Origin: Algoriphagus lacus
GTDB lineage: Bacteria; Bacteroidota; Bacteroidia; Cytophagales; Cyclobacteriaceae
Reading direction: 5' to 3'
Assembly (NCBI RefSeq): GCF_003583985.1
Contig: NZ_QXML01000004.1
Span: 248,001 to 312,000, forward strand
DNA length: 64,000 nucleotides
The position numbers were made by a program, and so were the translations under genes. Shown piece by piece: positions 52,440 to 61,358 of the stretch; positions within the stretch are counted from its first letter, which is position 1, and each line of letters starts with the position of its first letter. Under the pieces are notes generated by a model. It was not told where the DNA came from. It saw only the letters and a program-made list of their open reading frames with translations, and ran no database searches.

Positions 52440-53459
52440 TTACTTAAAATCAATGACTTGAGTGGCGTAAGTCGCTCCTCCTTCGCCTTTGACTTGGAAG
52501 GTTACCTCTCCTTTTTTCCAATCGAAAGTAGCCAAACCATAGTTGAGTTTGGCGATCAGATCGCTGACCCGGTAGGAATTTTTCTCCTCGGAAAGCGTGT
52601 TCCAAGTATGAGTCAGGCCACTGGAGGTGATTTCGTAAATCCCCTCAGGAAAACGGGAATCAGTCAGCTTCATCACTTCAGCTATGTGCCGGTCTCCGCT
52701 CAGAAGAATGGGTGTTTTTGCGCCGGACTTGGCAATCAAATCAAGCAGTCTTTCGCGCTCCTTGGGGAAATTGGCCCATTTTTCATAGGCATGTTCAGTT
52801 GGAAGCATTTGGATTCCGGAAACGATGAGGTTGACTTTTGCCGGACTGTTTTTCAGTTCGTTTTCCAGCCAGTTCCATTGAGCGTCCCCTAGGACTTCCC
52901 CATTTTCATTGATCTGATAGACTCGATTGATTCGCTCCAGCGTATCCCGGAAGTACCGGGCATCGAGCAGGATTACCTTGACCAAGTCCTCGCCTTTTCC
53001 ATAAAGATGAGAAGAATAAGCCCCTTCGTGCGATCGCTCGGGTGCGTTGCCTGGAACTCCTAGGAAGTCAAACATCAGGTCTCTCGAGGCTTTCTTTTGA
53101 GCAAAAAACTTCCCTCCGTCATTGATCCCGTAGTCATGATCGTCCCAAATACCGATGACTTTTGTCTGGGATTTCAGGGTTTGGTAATCGGCTACTGAAT
53201 TCTGACGGTCATACTTAGCCTTCAGTGTGTCCATAATTGGAGAATCCCCATAAATATTGTCCCCCATCCAAATCCAGAGATCCGGTTGGTCAGCAAGGAT
53301 GGGCTTCCAAAGAGGCTGCGGCAAATTCTGTCTGTTGCACGATCCAAATGCCAACGTAGTGATTTCCTGTCCGGAGGTTGCCTGGGGTTGGTTGCTTTTG
53401 CAGGAAACCATCAATAACGAAAGGATCAGAAAGGAAATGCCGAGTAGAAGGTTTTTCAT
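52440..53459 (-). CDS. PhoD-like alkaline phosphatase, lipoprotein
   Basis: This 339-residue protein has a lipobox at Cys20 (LMVSC). The PhoD fold is shown by TLAFGSCNRQNLPQPLW, WMGDNIYGD, GIWDDHDYGINDGG, and LLSGDRHIAEV, which supply the metal-binding Asp/Asn/His residues. Such enzymes cleave phosphomono- and diesters extracellularly, often during phosphate limitation; no Pho box is identifiable. It is on the same strand as the calcineurin-like phosphoesterase, forming a two-gene phosphoesterase cluster. Confidence 0.9.
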   Translation of the reverse strand: MKNLLLGISFLILSLLMVSCKSNQPQATSGQEITTLAFGSCNRQNLPQPLWKPILADQPDLWIWMGDNIYGDSPIMDTLKAKYDRQNSVADYQTLKSQTKVIGIWDDHDYGINDGGKFFAQKKASRDLMFDFLGVPGNAPERSHEGAYSSHLYGKGEDLVKVILLDARYFRDTLERINRVYQINENGEVLGDAQWNWLENELKNSPAKVNLIVSGIQMLPTEHAYEKWANFPKERERLLDLIAKSGAKTPILLSGDRHIAEVMKLTDSRFPEGIYEITSSGLTHTWNTLSEEKNSYRVSDLIAKLNYGLATFDWKKGEVTFQVKGEGGATYATQVIDFK

Positions 53460-53727
53460 TGGAATTGAATTTTAGACTAAAATGTAAAACAAGGAGGATT
53501 TTCCCCTGCCCTTTAATCAAATTTATCAATTTCTTAATGCGGGATTCACCTGAAAAGGAAAGTCCATCCCTTGGTTTTATTCGGAATAATCTACAATTTA
53601 TTGATGGATTTTAACCTGACTATCAGGCGTTCACATCAGTTTTTCGACAATAAAGCATTTCCCAAACGGAGCAATTTCCGTTACCGAAGTGCCAAAAAAG
53701 ACAACCATCAATTTTTAATTAAAAGCC

Positions 53728-55335
53728 ATGAAACGGAAATTTTCAGATCTGCATTGCCACAACCACATGAGGGCCCATTTTCACATGCAGGAAAAGGCCA
53801 AGAAATTCAAACGAAAGGGTGAATTCAGTCCCTGGACGGTCATCGCCTCCAATTCTAAGAATCAGGAAAAAGGAAAAATGGGTGCCAGCTACAGTCAGAT
53901 TGATTTGGTGAAATGCTGGAACGGTAACCTTCGACTCACCTTCAATTCCCTTTACCCACTTGAACGTCAGTTTGTACAGGGCATGGACCCCAAAATCACC
54001 GAAGACAAATGGTACCATTTTGTGGCTAGGGGGATTTTGGGAGATTCCGGCCTGAAACGGGACTTGCTGCAAACGGCCTACATGCGGATTCCGGACAAGG
54101 TTATTGACTTTTTCCAGTCCGACGGCTACGATTACTGGGAGTCCCTCAACCGGGAAAAAGACTTTGTACTTCTGGACTCCGGAAAACGAATCAAAAAAAA
54201 TGAAATCCATGTGCCGGGGGCCTTACTAGGAGATGAAAAAGCAGCAGCCAAACGGGCCAAAGAACATCCAGAATCCTATGTGGCGGAAAATGCCTGTTAT
54301 CGGATTCCCAAAAACAAAACCGAGCTGCTAAAGTCCCTGTCAGACGATTCGGAGATCACCATGATCCTCACCATCGAAGGAGCACATGCCATCGGAACGG
54401 ATCGCTGCAAAAGCGTGGAGGACATCTCCGACCGAATCAAGTTTATCAAAGAGCTATGGGAAGTGCCTGTCTTCTTCATCACATTTGCCCATCACTTTGA
54501 CAATCGTCTCTGCGGACACGCGCATTCCATTCCGGGAATGGGCAAAGTCCTGATGAAGCAAAGGCCTCATATGAATGAGGGATTTCGAAGGAATGGACAT
54601 CGGATCATCCGGGAGACGCTAGGACTCAATTCAAACGGAGATCGCGATCCTCGTCTGGGTTATCGCATTCTGATTGACGTCAAGCACATGGCAGCGAGAT
54701 CCCGGGTGGAGTATTACGAACTGGTAAAGGCTTGCCTGGCAAAAGGAGACCGAATTCCTGTGATTGCCTCCCACTGCGGCTATTCAGGTCTATCGACTCT
54801 TGCCGAACATATCTCCAAGGAAAAGGAAGAGAAGGATGATCACCAAGGAAAATTCAATCCCTGGAACATCAACATGTGCGATGAGGACATCGAAATGATC
54901 GTCCGAACAAGGGGCATGTTTGGAATTTCTTTTGATCAGAGGATTTTGGGAATTACCAAAGCTGATCTGGAAAAAGACAAAACCCGCACTCCCAAACGAA
55001 ACGGCATTCAACTGATCTGGGAAAACATCGAAGGAATTGCCAAAAGTGCCTACGCTAATCCCAATCTCTCTGATGCGGAAAAACCCCTGATCTGGAAATG
55101 CCTGACCATCGGGACAGATTTTGAGGGGTTGATTGATCCGGTAGATCCCTATCCGACCGCACTGGAATACGAGCTTTTTGCCAACAATTTGGTGTTTGAA
55201 ATCGATCAGGCAAGAAAGAATCCTGCAAATACCCATCTCGCTCACATTCAATCCCGTGAGGATGCGGAAAAACTGGTGGATGACTTCTGCTACACTAATT
55301 CAGAGGCTTTTGTAAAAGAGAATTATCCGGTGTAA
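53728..55335 (+). CDS. Membrane dipeptidase (M19)-like amidohydrolase
   Basis: This 535-residue protein lacks a signal peptide. Metal-site motifs in dipeptidase order: DLHCHNH near residue 7, TIEGAHAIG (Glu), FITFAHHFDNRLCGHAH, ASHCGYSG (His) and GTDFEGLI near residue 460. Compared with renal-type dipeptidases it is about 150 residues longer and has inserts between the motifs. I would class it in the amidohydrolase superfamily, close to M19; the substrate is unknown. A large hairpin follows the stop. Confidence 0.75.
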   Translation: MKRKFSDLHCHNHMRAHFHMQEKAKKFKRKGEFSPWTVIASNSKNQEKGKMGASYSQIDLVKCWNGNLRLTFNSLYPLERQFVQGMDPKITEDKWYHFVARGILGDSGLKRDLLQTAYMRIPDKVIDFFQSDGYDYWESLNREKDFVLLDSGKRIKKNEIHVPGALLGDEKAAAKRAKEHPESYVAENACYRIPKNKTELLKSLSDDSEITMILTIEGAHAIGTDRCKSVEDISDRIKFIKELWEVPVFFITFAHHFDNRLCGHAHSIPGMGKVLMKQRPHMNEGFRRNGHRIIRETLGLNSNGDRDPRLGYRILIDVKHMAARSRVEYYELVKACLAKGDRIPVIASHCGYSGLSTLAEHISKEKEEKDDHQGKFNPWNINMCDEDIEMIVRTRGMFGISFDQRILGITKADLEKDKTRTPKRNGIQLIWENIEGIAKSAYANPNLSDAEKPLIWKCLTIGTDFEGLIDPVDPYPTALEYELFANNLVFEIDQARKNPANTHLAHIQSREDAEKLVDDFCYTNSEAFVKENYPV

Positions 55336-55339
55336 AAAG

Positions 55340-55383
55340 AGACGCAAGAATTCAGACATTTAATTGTCTTGAATCTTGCGTCT
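55340..55383. terminator. Large imperfect hairpin between convergent genes
   Basis: AGACGCAAGA (55340-55349) pairs with TCTTGCGTCT (55374-55383), and an inner TTCAGACA/TGTCTTGAA arm continues with bulges. It sits between the convergent M19-like and serine hydrolase genes. The T-run is weak. Confidence 0.55.
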
Positions 55384-55395
55384 TAAATCTTATAT

Positions 55396-56574
55396 CTAAG
55401 GTTTATCCTTCAAAATCTCCAAATACAATTCATTCAACACTTTTTCAGCCTGAGAATGGATCGGGCTACCTGTCACGGTAGCTAAATTGATTGCAAGGAA
55501 GATGTAAGTGTTGCGCTCCGGAAAATAATACAACTGACTTCCTGCTCCCAAACCTCCCCCACTGTGTCCAATGGCTTCCTTTCCTCCAAGTGTGGTAAGG
55601 TCTAAACCCAAACCGTATTGCGGCAAAGACTTGGAATCGTTTACCCAGGTTTTCATTTCGCCTAGTGAAGTTGAGCTAATCAACTCCCCTTTCATTAATG
55701 CTTCCAAAAACCGGATTCCATCTGCTGCTGTTGTAATAATCCCGTCATCCCCGATCATTTTTCTGACGTTTTGCTTTTGGAGATAGCTTGAGTTTTCCAC
55801 TATTCCATTGCTATACCGATCCCAGTATCCATCAACCAAAGTCGGCTTTTCCAAATAGGCAGGACTTTCCCGGTAATAGGTATTCTTGAGGTCCAGCTTT
55901 TTAAAAATATTTTGCCGAATAAACTCGGCATGATCTCCGGTAAGGTGATCCATCATCAATGCCAGCAAAACATAGCCCGAATTCCGGTAAGAATACCTGC
56001 TCCCGGGTTCGAAATTCGGTTCTTTTCCCTTGATCAATTCCATATAATCCAAAGGGGTAAAGGCATGATCTGGATCCTGAAGTAGTACGGTGATGTATTC
56101 GGGCAGGTAGTTGTATTCGGGAATTCCTGAAGTATGATTTAGGAGCATGCGCACGGTCATACGATCAGACCCAACAATCCATGCCGCTAATTCTGCAGGC
56201 AAGTACTTGGCAACAGGTTGATCCAGATCAATCATTCCCTGGTCCTTCAGTTGTAGAATACTTGTTGCAAGGTAGGTTTTTGAGATACTTTGAAGGTACT
56301 GCAAGTTGCAGGAATTCATGGGATTCAGATCCTCGATCCGGGAAAATCCAGCGGCTGAATACCAGCTTTCCTGCTCCGTTTTTACACCGGCCACAATTCC
56401 GGGAATCCCCAACTTCACCAGTTCCTCCATTTTCTCCTGGACCTTTGCAAAATGCGAATTGGCAGCAGGAGTATTGGTAGAGTTACACTCATTTTTCTTT
56501 TGGGAAAACCCCTCTATAGCCGAAAAGGAGAAGATCAAAATTGCTGAAAAACAGATTTTATAAGTCATTTTCAT
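55396..56574 (-). CDS. Serine hydrolase, class C beta-lactamase/transpeptidase fold
   Basis: This 392-residue exported protein (signal 1-24) has the penicillin-binding fold motifs: Ser96-x-x-Lys99 (SISK), Tyr196-x-Asn198 (YRN), and the HSGGG triad-like segment near residue 337. It could be a D-alanyl-D-alanine carboxypeptidase, esterase or beta-lactamase; the family does not allow a choice. Its start overlaps the end of the upstream outer-membrane-like gene by four bases (ATGA). Confidence 0.88.
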   Translation of the reverse strand: MKMTYKICFSAILIFSFSAIEGFSQKKNECNSTNTPAANSHFAKVQEKMEELVKLGIPGIVAGVKTEQESWYSAAGFSRIEDLNPMNSCNLQYLQSISKTYLATSILQLKDQGMIDLDQPVAKYLPAELAAWIVGSDRMTVRMLLNHTSGIPEYNYLPEYITVLLQDPDHAFTPLDYMELIKGKEPNFEPGSRYSYRNSGYVLLALMMDHLTGDHAEFIRQNIFKKLDLKNTYYRESPAYLEKPTLVDGYWDRYSNGIVENSSYLQKQNVRKMIGDDGIITTAADGIRFLEALMKGELISSTSLGEMKTWVNDSKSLPQYGLGLDLTTLGGKEAIGHSGGGLGAGSQLYYFPERNTYIFLAINLATVTGSPIHSQAEKVLNELYLEILKDKP

Positions 56575-57179
56575 TTTACCAGTTCGTTAAAGTGAGTACG
56601 GGTACCAAACTGAAAAATCGTCTCCGGAACCAAGGGAATGTCCTGATTAAAGCCTTTTAGAAAAATCGCCTGATAGTTGACAAAAGGACTGGTATAGACA
56701 CTTTCTGAGTAGTCATGAACTCCAAGACCTATGCCGATCGGGATGGCCAGCATTCCTTTCCCTTTTTTTCCGGCGGCGATCCATTCTCGGTTTTTTTGGA
56801 TAAATGATTCACTGGGTCGGAAGGCAAGCTTATATCCTATTCCTGCCTTGAGTTCGCCAAAAACAGGATTACCCAAATAAGGTCTCCAAGAAGTTTGGGT
56901 CATTAGATAAAGACCATTGCCCATGGCCTTGTTTCGGATCCAAAAGAGTGAAAACTCCTGAATCCAGTCGTGGTCACCGTTGTGACTGACTTCGGTACCA
57001 ATTCCAATCCCCATGTTTTTGAAATTGGCCCCGAGGTTTTTAAAGGGCAGGGAAAAGGATTGAAACTGGAGCGTAAGTGTGACAGGAAAATTCCTGTAAT
57101 CTGTAGGACCAGAGTCTTGGGCCATTCCTTGAAAGGATGCCAACCAGACCATTAAAAAGAAGAAAATTGATTTTTGCAT
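56571..57179 (-). CDS. Outer-membrane-like protein of unknown function
   Basis: I choose ATG 57179 (202 residues); a seven-codon extension to 57200 is possible. A signal peptide (1-20, ending GMAQ) is followed by short alternating amphipathic strands with aromatic girdle residues (LTLQFQSFSLPF, QEFSLFWIRN, MTQTSWRPYLG), typical of a small beta-barrel. No family is recognised. It is translationally coupled to the serine hydrolase. Confidence 0.75.
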   Translation of the reverse strand: MQKSIFFFLMVWLASFQGMAQDSGPTDYRNFPVTLTLQFQSFSLPFKNLGANFKNMGIGIGTEVSHNGDHDWIQEFSLFWIRNKAMGNGLYLMTQTSWRPYLGNPVFGELKAGIGYKLAFRPSESFIQKNREWIAAGKKGKGMLAIPIGIGLGVHDYSESVYTSPFVNYQAIFLKGFNQDIPLVPETIFQFGTRTHFNELVK

Positions 57180-57279
57180 ATGTTTCGGTTTGTGAGGCAA
57201 TTTTACTTCAAACCATCCCTAGCAAAAGCATAAAGTACCCACAGATTCCCCGAACTGTACCAAAATTATCCCTGAACTG

Positions 57280-58107
57280 TCAGCGATTTGGCATAAACCA
57301 AGCTCGAAATGCAGGGGCTTTAGCTCGGCTTATTCCCAATTCCAAATCAAAATTGAAGCTTGGACCAACCTGCGCTTCCAGTTTGCCATGATCAAGCTTT
57401 TTGAATCCCAACAAAACTTGCCGGTGAATGAGAGTCTGTCGGTTTAATCTGAAAAAATCCGACTCCGGGAGGATTTTCTCCCAATAATCCAGGCTTTCAT
57501 CCAGAAAGTACTTCTTTCCATTCACCGCAAAAAGCAGAACATACTCCTCTTCAATCTTCAACACGGCAAGTTCGGATCTTGGGATGAGCAATTCCTGATT
57601 TCCTGATTTGACTGGAATTCCCATTAAGTCAGGCTGAGTTTTGAATTTTTCTTGCTGAATTTCCTGCAGGCTGTGGTAATAAAACAAACCGATGTAAATG
57701 CCATTGATCACCAAAAACCAAACTCCGATGATAAAAACATCCATGGAATAGAACTCCGGGATGGCAGGTTTCCCTTTGGCAATCCAGCTGACCATCTCTG
57801 TGGTAGCTATAATAAAACTCAAACCGGCAAATGTGGTCAGGACAAGCTGAATCAAAATCCGCTTCGTGGGTTTTGGGCCAAAAGGCATAACATGATCCAA
57901 CCAAATAATAAGCCTACGTACGATCAGCCAAGCCAAATAGCCTTGGACAGTATCAATTGAAAAAGTCAGCACCAAAAACCCGTTCCATTGAATGTTGGAA
58001 TAGGTCAAGTAATAATTAAACGCACTGATCACCGGAATCAACAAAAGAAAAATCAGGACATCCGGCCTGTATTTTCTGGAGGTAGAAATAGCTGATTCCT
58101 GAGGCAT
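57280..58107 (-). CDS. Membrane-bound LytTR-domain transcriptional regulator
   Basis: I choose ATG 58107 (275 residues); the longer frame to 58170 overlaps the dioxygenase gene. Four transmembrane helices (about residues 15-35, 45-65, 85-105 and 125-150) precede a LytTR DNA-binding domain (about 185-265; SELAVLKIEEEYVLLFAVNGKKYF, FFRLNRQTLIHRQVL). A membrane-tethered regulator of this kind is likely to sense an envelope or ligand signal directly. It begins five bases after the tryptophan dioxygenase stop, so it is probably co-transcribed. Confidence 0.82.
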   Translation of the reverse strand: MPQESAISTSRKYRPDVLIFLLLIPVISAFNYYLTYSNIQWNGFLVLTFSIDTVQGYLAWLIVRRLIIWLDHVMPFGPKPTKRILIQLVLTTFAGLSFIIATTEMVSWIAKGKPAIPEFYSMDVFIIGVWFLVINGIYIGLFYYHSLQEIQQEKFKTQPDLMGIPVKSGNQELLIPRSELAVLKIEEEYVLLFAVNGKKYFLDESLDYWEKILPESDFFRLNRQTLIHRQVLLGFKKLDHGKLEAQVGPSFNFDLELGISRAKAPAFRAWFMPNR

Positions 58108-58112
58108 AAAAG

Positions 58113-59084
58113 TTATCCCTTTTGTATTTCGTCTCCAAAGATTTCCTTTACCACCCAGCCTTTGCCCCACTCTTCTTTTTCTTTTTCTGACCAGAGTTCA
58201 GGAAAAAAAATCACCTTCTGAAAACGCGGAGGAAGGTACTTCTGCCAGTTGGTACCTCCAGTAGCGGCGATGTCCACCGGATCCCGCTGAAGGTAACGAA
58301 CAGCTGATTTGTAATGCGCCAAAGGCCAGAACACATTGGCTTTCAGGTCCAACTGCCGCATCAATTCGGTCAATTCAGCGGTAGGATGATCGATACCCAT
58401 GAACTTTTGCCAGAGGTTTTTTCGGCGGTAATCTTCAATCAGTTCAGTGAGCTTTTTACCATACTTCGCCTCGAAATTTTTCAGGGTTAAAGTTTTCTGA
58501 CCGGTAGCCAATTCGATGGCGCCCTGTTGCCAATAGAGATGCTCAAAGAGGTCATCGGCTGGACTATGGTAATCAAACTCGGTCCGCTTGCTCAAGGTTA
58601 TCAAGTGAAAAGCATCCGTTGCCATCAGTTCGATCTCACGGAATTGCGCACTCTGAAACCCTGAAGAAGGCAAAAGAGACATTCGGAACTTGAGAAACTG
58701 CTCCTTTTCCATTCCTTTCCACATCATGGCAAAGGAACTGATCAGGTGATCAAAATACATTAAAATCCGCTCCAATCGGGCTTTGAAAAAGTCCTCCGAA
58801 AGCGGATTTTTATCGGCAATCTGCTCCATTTCGGAGATAATCAGCTTGAAATAAAGCTCCGTAATTTGGTGGTAAATGATGAAAATTTTCTCGTCTTTGA
58901 AACTGGTTTTGGGCTGCTGTAAGGATAACAGCGTATCCAGATTGATGTATTCCCAATAGGTCAGGTAGTCTGCATAAAGCAGGCCTTCCAGATAAGAAAG
59001 CATATCCTGACCGGAAGCCTTGAATTTTTCCTGAAGCTGCTGGATTTTCTCTAAAATCTTTGGGTCAAATTGGTTTTCGTGCAT
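58113..59084 (-). CDS. kynA: Tryptophan 2,3-dioxygenase
   Basis: This 323-residue heme enzyme opens the indole ring of L-tryptophan to N-formylkynurenine. His72 (IYHQITELYFK) corresponds to the distal histidine of TDO; His257 (LAHYKSAV) aligns with the proximal heme ligand, followed by the ATGGTNWQ loop. PSSGFQSAQFREIEL is the substrate-binding segment. It is divergent from glutaryl-CoA dehydrogenase and co-directional with the LytTR regulator. Other kynurenine-pathway genes are not in the window. Confidence 0.9.
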   Translation of the reverse strand: MHENQFDPKILEKIQQLQEKFKASGQDMLSYLEGLLYADYLTYWEYINLDTLLSLQQPKTSFKDEKIFIIYHQITELYFKLIISEMEQIADKNPLSEDFFKARLERILMYFDHLISSFAMMWKGMEKEQFLKFRMSLLPSSGFQSAQFREIELMATDAFHLITLSKRTEFDYHSPADDLFEHLYWQQGAIELATGQKTLTLKNFEAKYGKKLTELIEDYRRKNLWQKFMGIDHPTAELTELMRQLDLKANVFWPLAHYKSAVRYLQRDPVDIAATGGTNWQKYLPPRFQKVIFFPELWSEKEKEEWGKGWVVKEIFGDEIQKG

Positions 59085-59201
59085 GGGGATTTTTTAGTCA
59101 AAAAGGTAGTTTTTTCAGCGCCTTTCTCCTTAATTTCGTGTCGCTGTGGGCTTTTCTTCGCGGCAAAAATGACTGATTCCCAAAAATAAACCAAATATAT
59201 C

Positions 59202-60407
59202 ATGGAGGCTGTTGAAATTCAGAAATCCCTAAAGCAGGATCTTTTTGAAGGTGTTGATTTTCTTGACTTGGATGATTTGCTCACTGAAGAGCAGAAACTA
59301 ATCCGATCTTCCATCCGGGATTTTGTGAAGAAAGAAATCTCTCCTTTCATCGAGGACTGGGCTCAAAAGGCATATTTCCCATATGAGATCGTTCGAAAAT
59401 TTGGAGAAGTGGGAGCTTTCGGCCCACAGCTTCCTGTTGAATATGGCTGTGGCGGTTTGGACTACATTTCCTACGGCCTTATTATGCAGGAAATCGAGCG
59501 GGGTGATTCAGGAATGCGGTCAACTGCTTCGGTTCAGGGCTCACTGGTGATGTACCCTATTTACAAATTTGGTTCAGAGGAACAGCGGAAAAAATATCTT
59601 CCCAAGCTTGCCTCAGGTGAGATGCTCGGTTGCTTTGGTTTGACCGAACCTGACCACGGTTCCAATCCAAGCGGAATGGTCACCAACTTCAAAGATATGG
59701 GCGACCATTACCTGCTCAACGGGGCCAAAATGTGGATTTCCAATTCACCAAAAGCAGACATCGCGGTCGTTTGGGCAAAAAACGAAGAAGGAAGAATTCA
59801 CGGATTGATTGTGGAGCGCGGGATGGAAGGTTTTTCCACTCCTGAAACTCATAACAAATGGTCACTTCGCGCTTCCTGCACCGGCGAGTTGGTTTTTGAC
59901 AATGTAAAAGTCCCCAAGGAAAACCTCCTTCCCGGAAAATCCGGTTTGGGTGCACCGATGATGTGCTTGGATTCAGCTCGATTTGGAATTGCATGGGGAG
60001 CGATCGGCGCGGCAATGGACTGCTATGAATCTGCCAGAAGATATGCTGCAGAGCGAATCCAGTTTGGTAAACCAATTGGTGCATTTCAACTGACCCAAAA
60101 GAAGTTAGCTGAAATGCTGACTGAAATCACCAAAGCTCAGCTTTTGGCCTGGAAAGTTGGTAAGATGATGAATCAAGGCAAAGCCCGAACAGTTCATATT
60201 TCAATGGCTAAGCGAAACAATGTGGAAATGGCATTGAATATTGCCAGAGAAGCCCGTCAAATCCATGGTGGTATGGGCATTACAGGAGAATATCCGATCA
60301 TGCGTCATATGATGAACCTGGAATCGGTGATCACTTATGAAGGCACGCACGACATTCATCTTTTGATCTTAGGTAATGAAATAACCGGGATTCAGGCATT
60401 CAAGTAA
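59202..60407 (+). CDS. Glutaryl-CoA dehydrogenase (acyl-CoA dehydrogenase family)
   Basis: This 401-residue flavoprotein has the ACAD fold: GCFGLTEPDHGSNPSGM, WISNSPKADIAVVWAK, and QFGKPIGAFQLTQ. Glu380 (TYEGTHDIH) is the catalytic base of the glutaryl-CoA dehydrogenase subgroup, and SVQGSLVMYPIYKFGSEEQRKKYL is the matching signature, with the Arg of MRST in the glutaryl-carboxylate position. It oxidatively decarboxylates glutaryl-CoA to crotonyl-CoA in lysine and tryptophan degradation. The divergent tryptophan dioxygenase supports this assignment. Confidence 0.88.
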   Translation: MEAVEIQKSLKQDLFEGVDFLDLDDLLTEEQKLIRSSIRDFVKKEISPFIEDWAQKAYFPYEIVRKFGEVGAFGPQLPVEYGCGGLDYISYGLIMQEIERGDSGMRSTASVQGSLVMYPIYKFGSEEQRKKYLPKLASGEMLGCFGLTEPDHGSNPSGMVTNFKDMGDHYLLNGAKMWISNSPKADIAVVWAKNEEGRIHGLIVERGMEGFSTPETHNKWSLRASCTGELVFDNVKVPKENLLPGKSGLGAPMMCLDSARFGIAWGAIGAAMDCYESARRYAAERIQFGKPIGAFQLTQKKLAEMLTEITKAQLLAWKVGKMMNQGKARTVHISMAKRNNVEMALNIAREARQIHGGMGITGEYPIMRHMMNLESVITYEGTHDIHLLILGNEITGIQAFK

Positions 60408-60418
60408 ATGTCATAAAA

Positions 60419-60450
60419 AAACCCTTGGAAGAACATTCCAAGGGTTTTTT
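60419..60450. terminator. Bidirectional terminator
   Basis: AAACCCTTGGAA (60419-60430) and TTCCAAGGGTTT (60436-60447) form a 12-base-pair stem with a five-base loop, with an A-run before and a T-run after. It serves the dehydrogenase gene and the convergent gene ending at 60485. Confidence 0.92.
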
Positions 60451-60484
60451 GTTTCTGCTGCTTGTTGTACTACAACAGGTTTTT

Positions 60485-61351
60485 TTATTTGAATTTACCA
60501 GGATTTTCCATGAGTTCCCGCAGGTCTTCCGGACTTGTTTTCTGCTTTCCAGTTAAAAGGTAAATAATCATTCCGGCATCAGAAGGATCAAACTCCTCTC
60601 CTTTTTGGGCAGCTACCAACCGACTATACAACCAATCCCAGGAACCTTTCTCGAAAGGTTTTTGATCTTTTTGGGGGGAATTTTTCAGCCAGTCAAACTT
60701 ACTGATGTTGGTCTTTAAGCCTTCGTAATCCGTTCCTCCATTTTGGTCTGCGATATGGTCCATTTGAAGACCATGACGCTTGAACGCTGAATCTAATTCT
60801 GCCCAAGTCCAACCGGTATGAGTTTCCCATTCGTAAGGTTTGTCGGCGTGTTCGTCATTCCAGGTCGAATGGGAAATCAATCGGACAAATTTCAGTTTGG
60901 TTGAATCGGCTTCATTCAGGGAATTCCCGATCACATCCATGGGTCCTGCAGCTATAATTGTCAGGGGATCTTTGGCTGAACTTTTATTAATCTGAAGTGT
61001 CAGTTCAATGATAGCGTAATTTGGGGCAGCAACCGCTTCGATAAACTTAGTCTTTTTGAAGCCAAATTTATTGCCCCCAATGAATGCACTTTCTCTCATT
61101 TGTGCATCAGCACCTTTTTTCTCTTTGTTCGAGCCCCAAGTATGGTCACTGAAGGTATACACGACCAATTGATCCTGAAGCTCTTTGGAAGCCAACAAAG
61201 CCAAGCTCATTGGTGTCGCTGCCCAGTCGTCCTCATCGTGTTCATTTCCGTCCGAACTGATCACTATTCGCCCTTTGGAATAGGGAATTGTTTGTGCAAC
61301 AGAAGCAGTAAAAACAAAAATCAGAACTGCAGAAAGTGAAAATAATCTCAT
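60485..61351 (-). CDS. Secreted nucleoside-hydrolase-like protein
   Basis: This 288-residue protein has a signal peptide (1-19, ending SVAQ). The N-terminal ISSDGNEHDEDDWAA resembles the calcium-binding Asp cluster (DxDxxxDD) of inosine/uridine nucleoside hydrolases, and SDAGMIIYLLTG near residue 260 resembles the late Asp/metal segment. No classical nucleoside hydrolase has a signal peptide of this type, and several expected residues are changed. I therefore call it nucleoside-hydrolase-like rather than assign a substrate. It starts seven bases after the T9SS repeat gene stop, so it is in the same operon. Confidence 0.65.
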   Translation of the reverse strand: MRLFSLSAVLIFVFTASVAQTIPYSKGRIVISSDGNEHDEDDWAATPMSLALLASKELQDQLVVYTFSDHTWGSNKEKKGADAQMRESAFIGGNKFGFKKTKFIEAVAAPNYAIIELTLQINKSSAKDPLTIIAAGPMDVIGNSLNEADSTKLKFVRLISHSTWNDEHADKPYEWETHTGWTWAELDSAFKRHGLQMDHIADQNGGTDYEGLKTNISKFDWLKNSPQKDQKPFEKGSWDWLYSRLVAAQKGEEFDPSDAGMIIYLLTGKQKTSPEDLRELMENPGKFK

Positions 61352-61358
61352 ATGTGGG

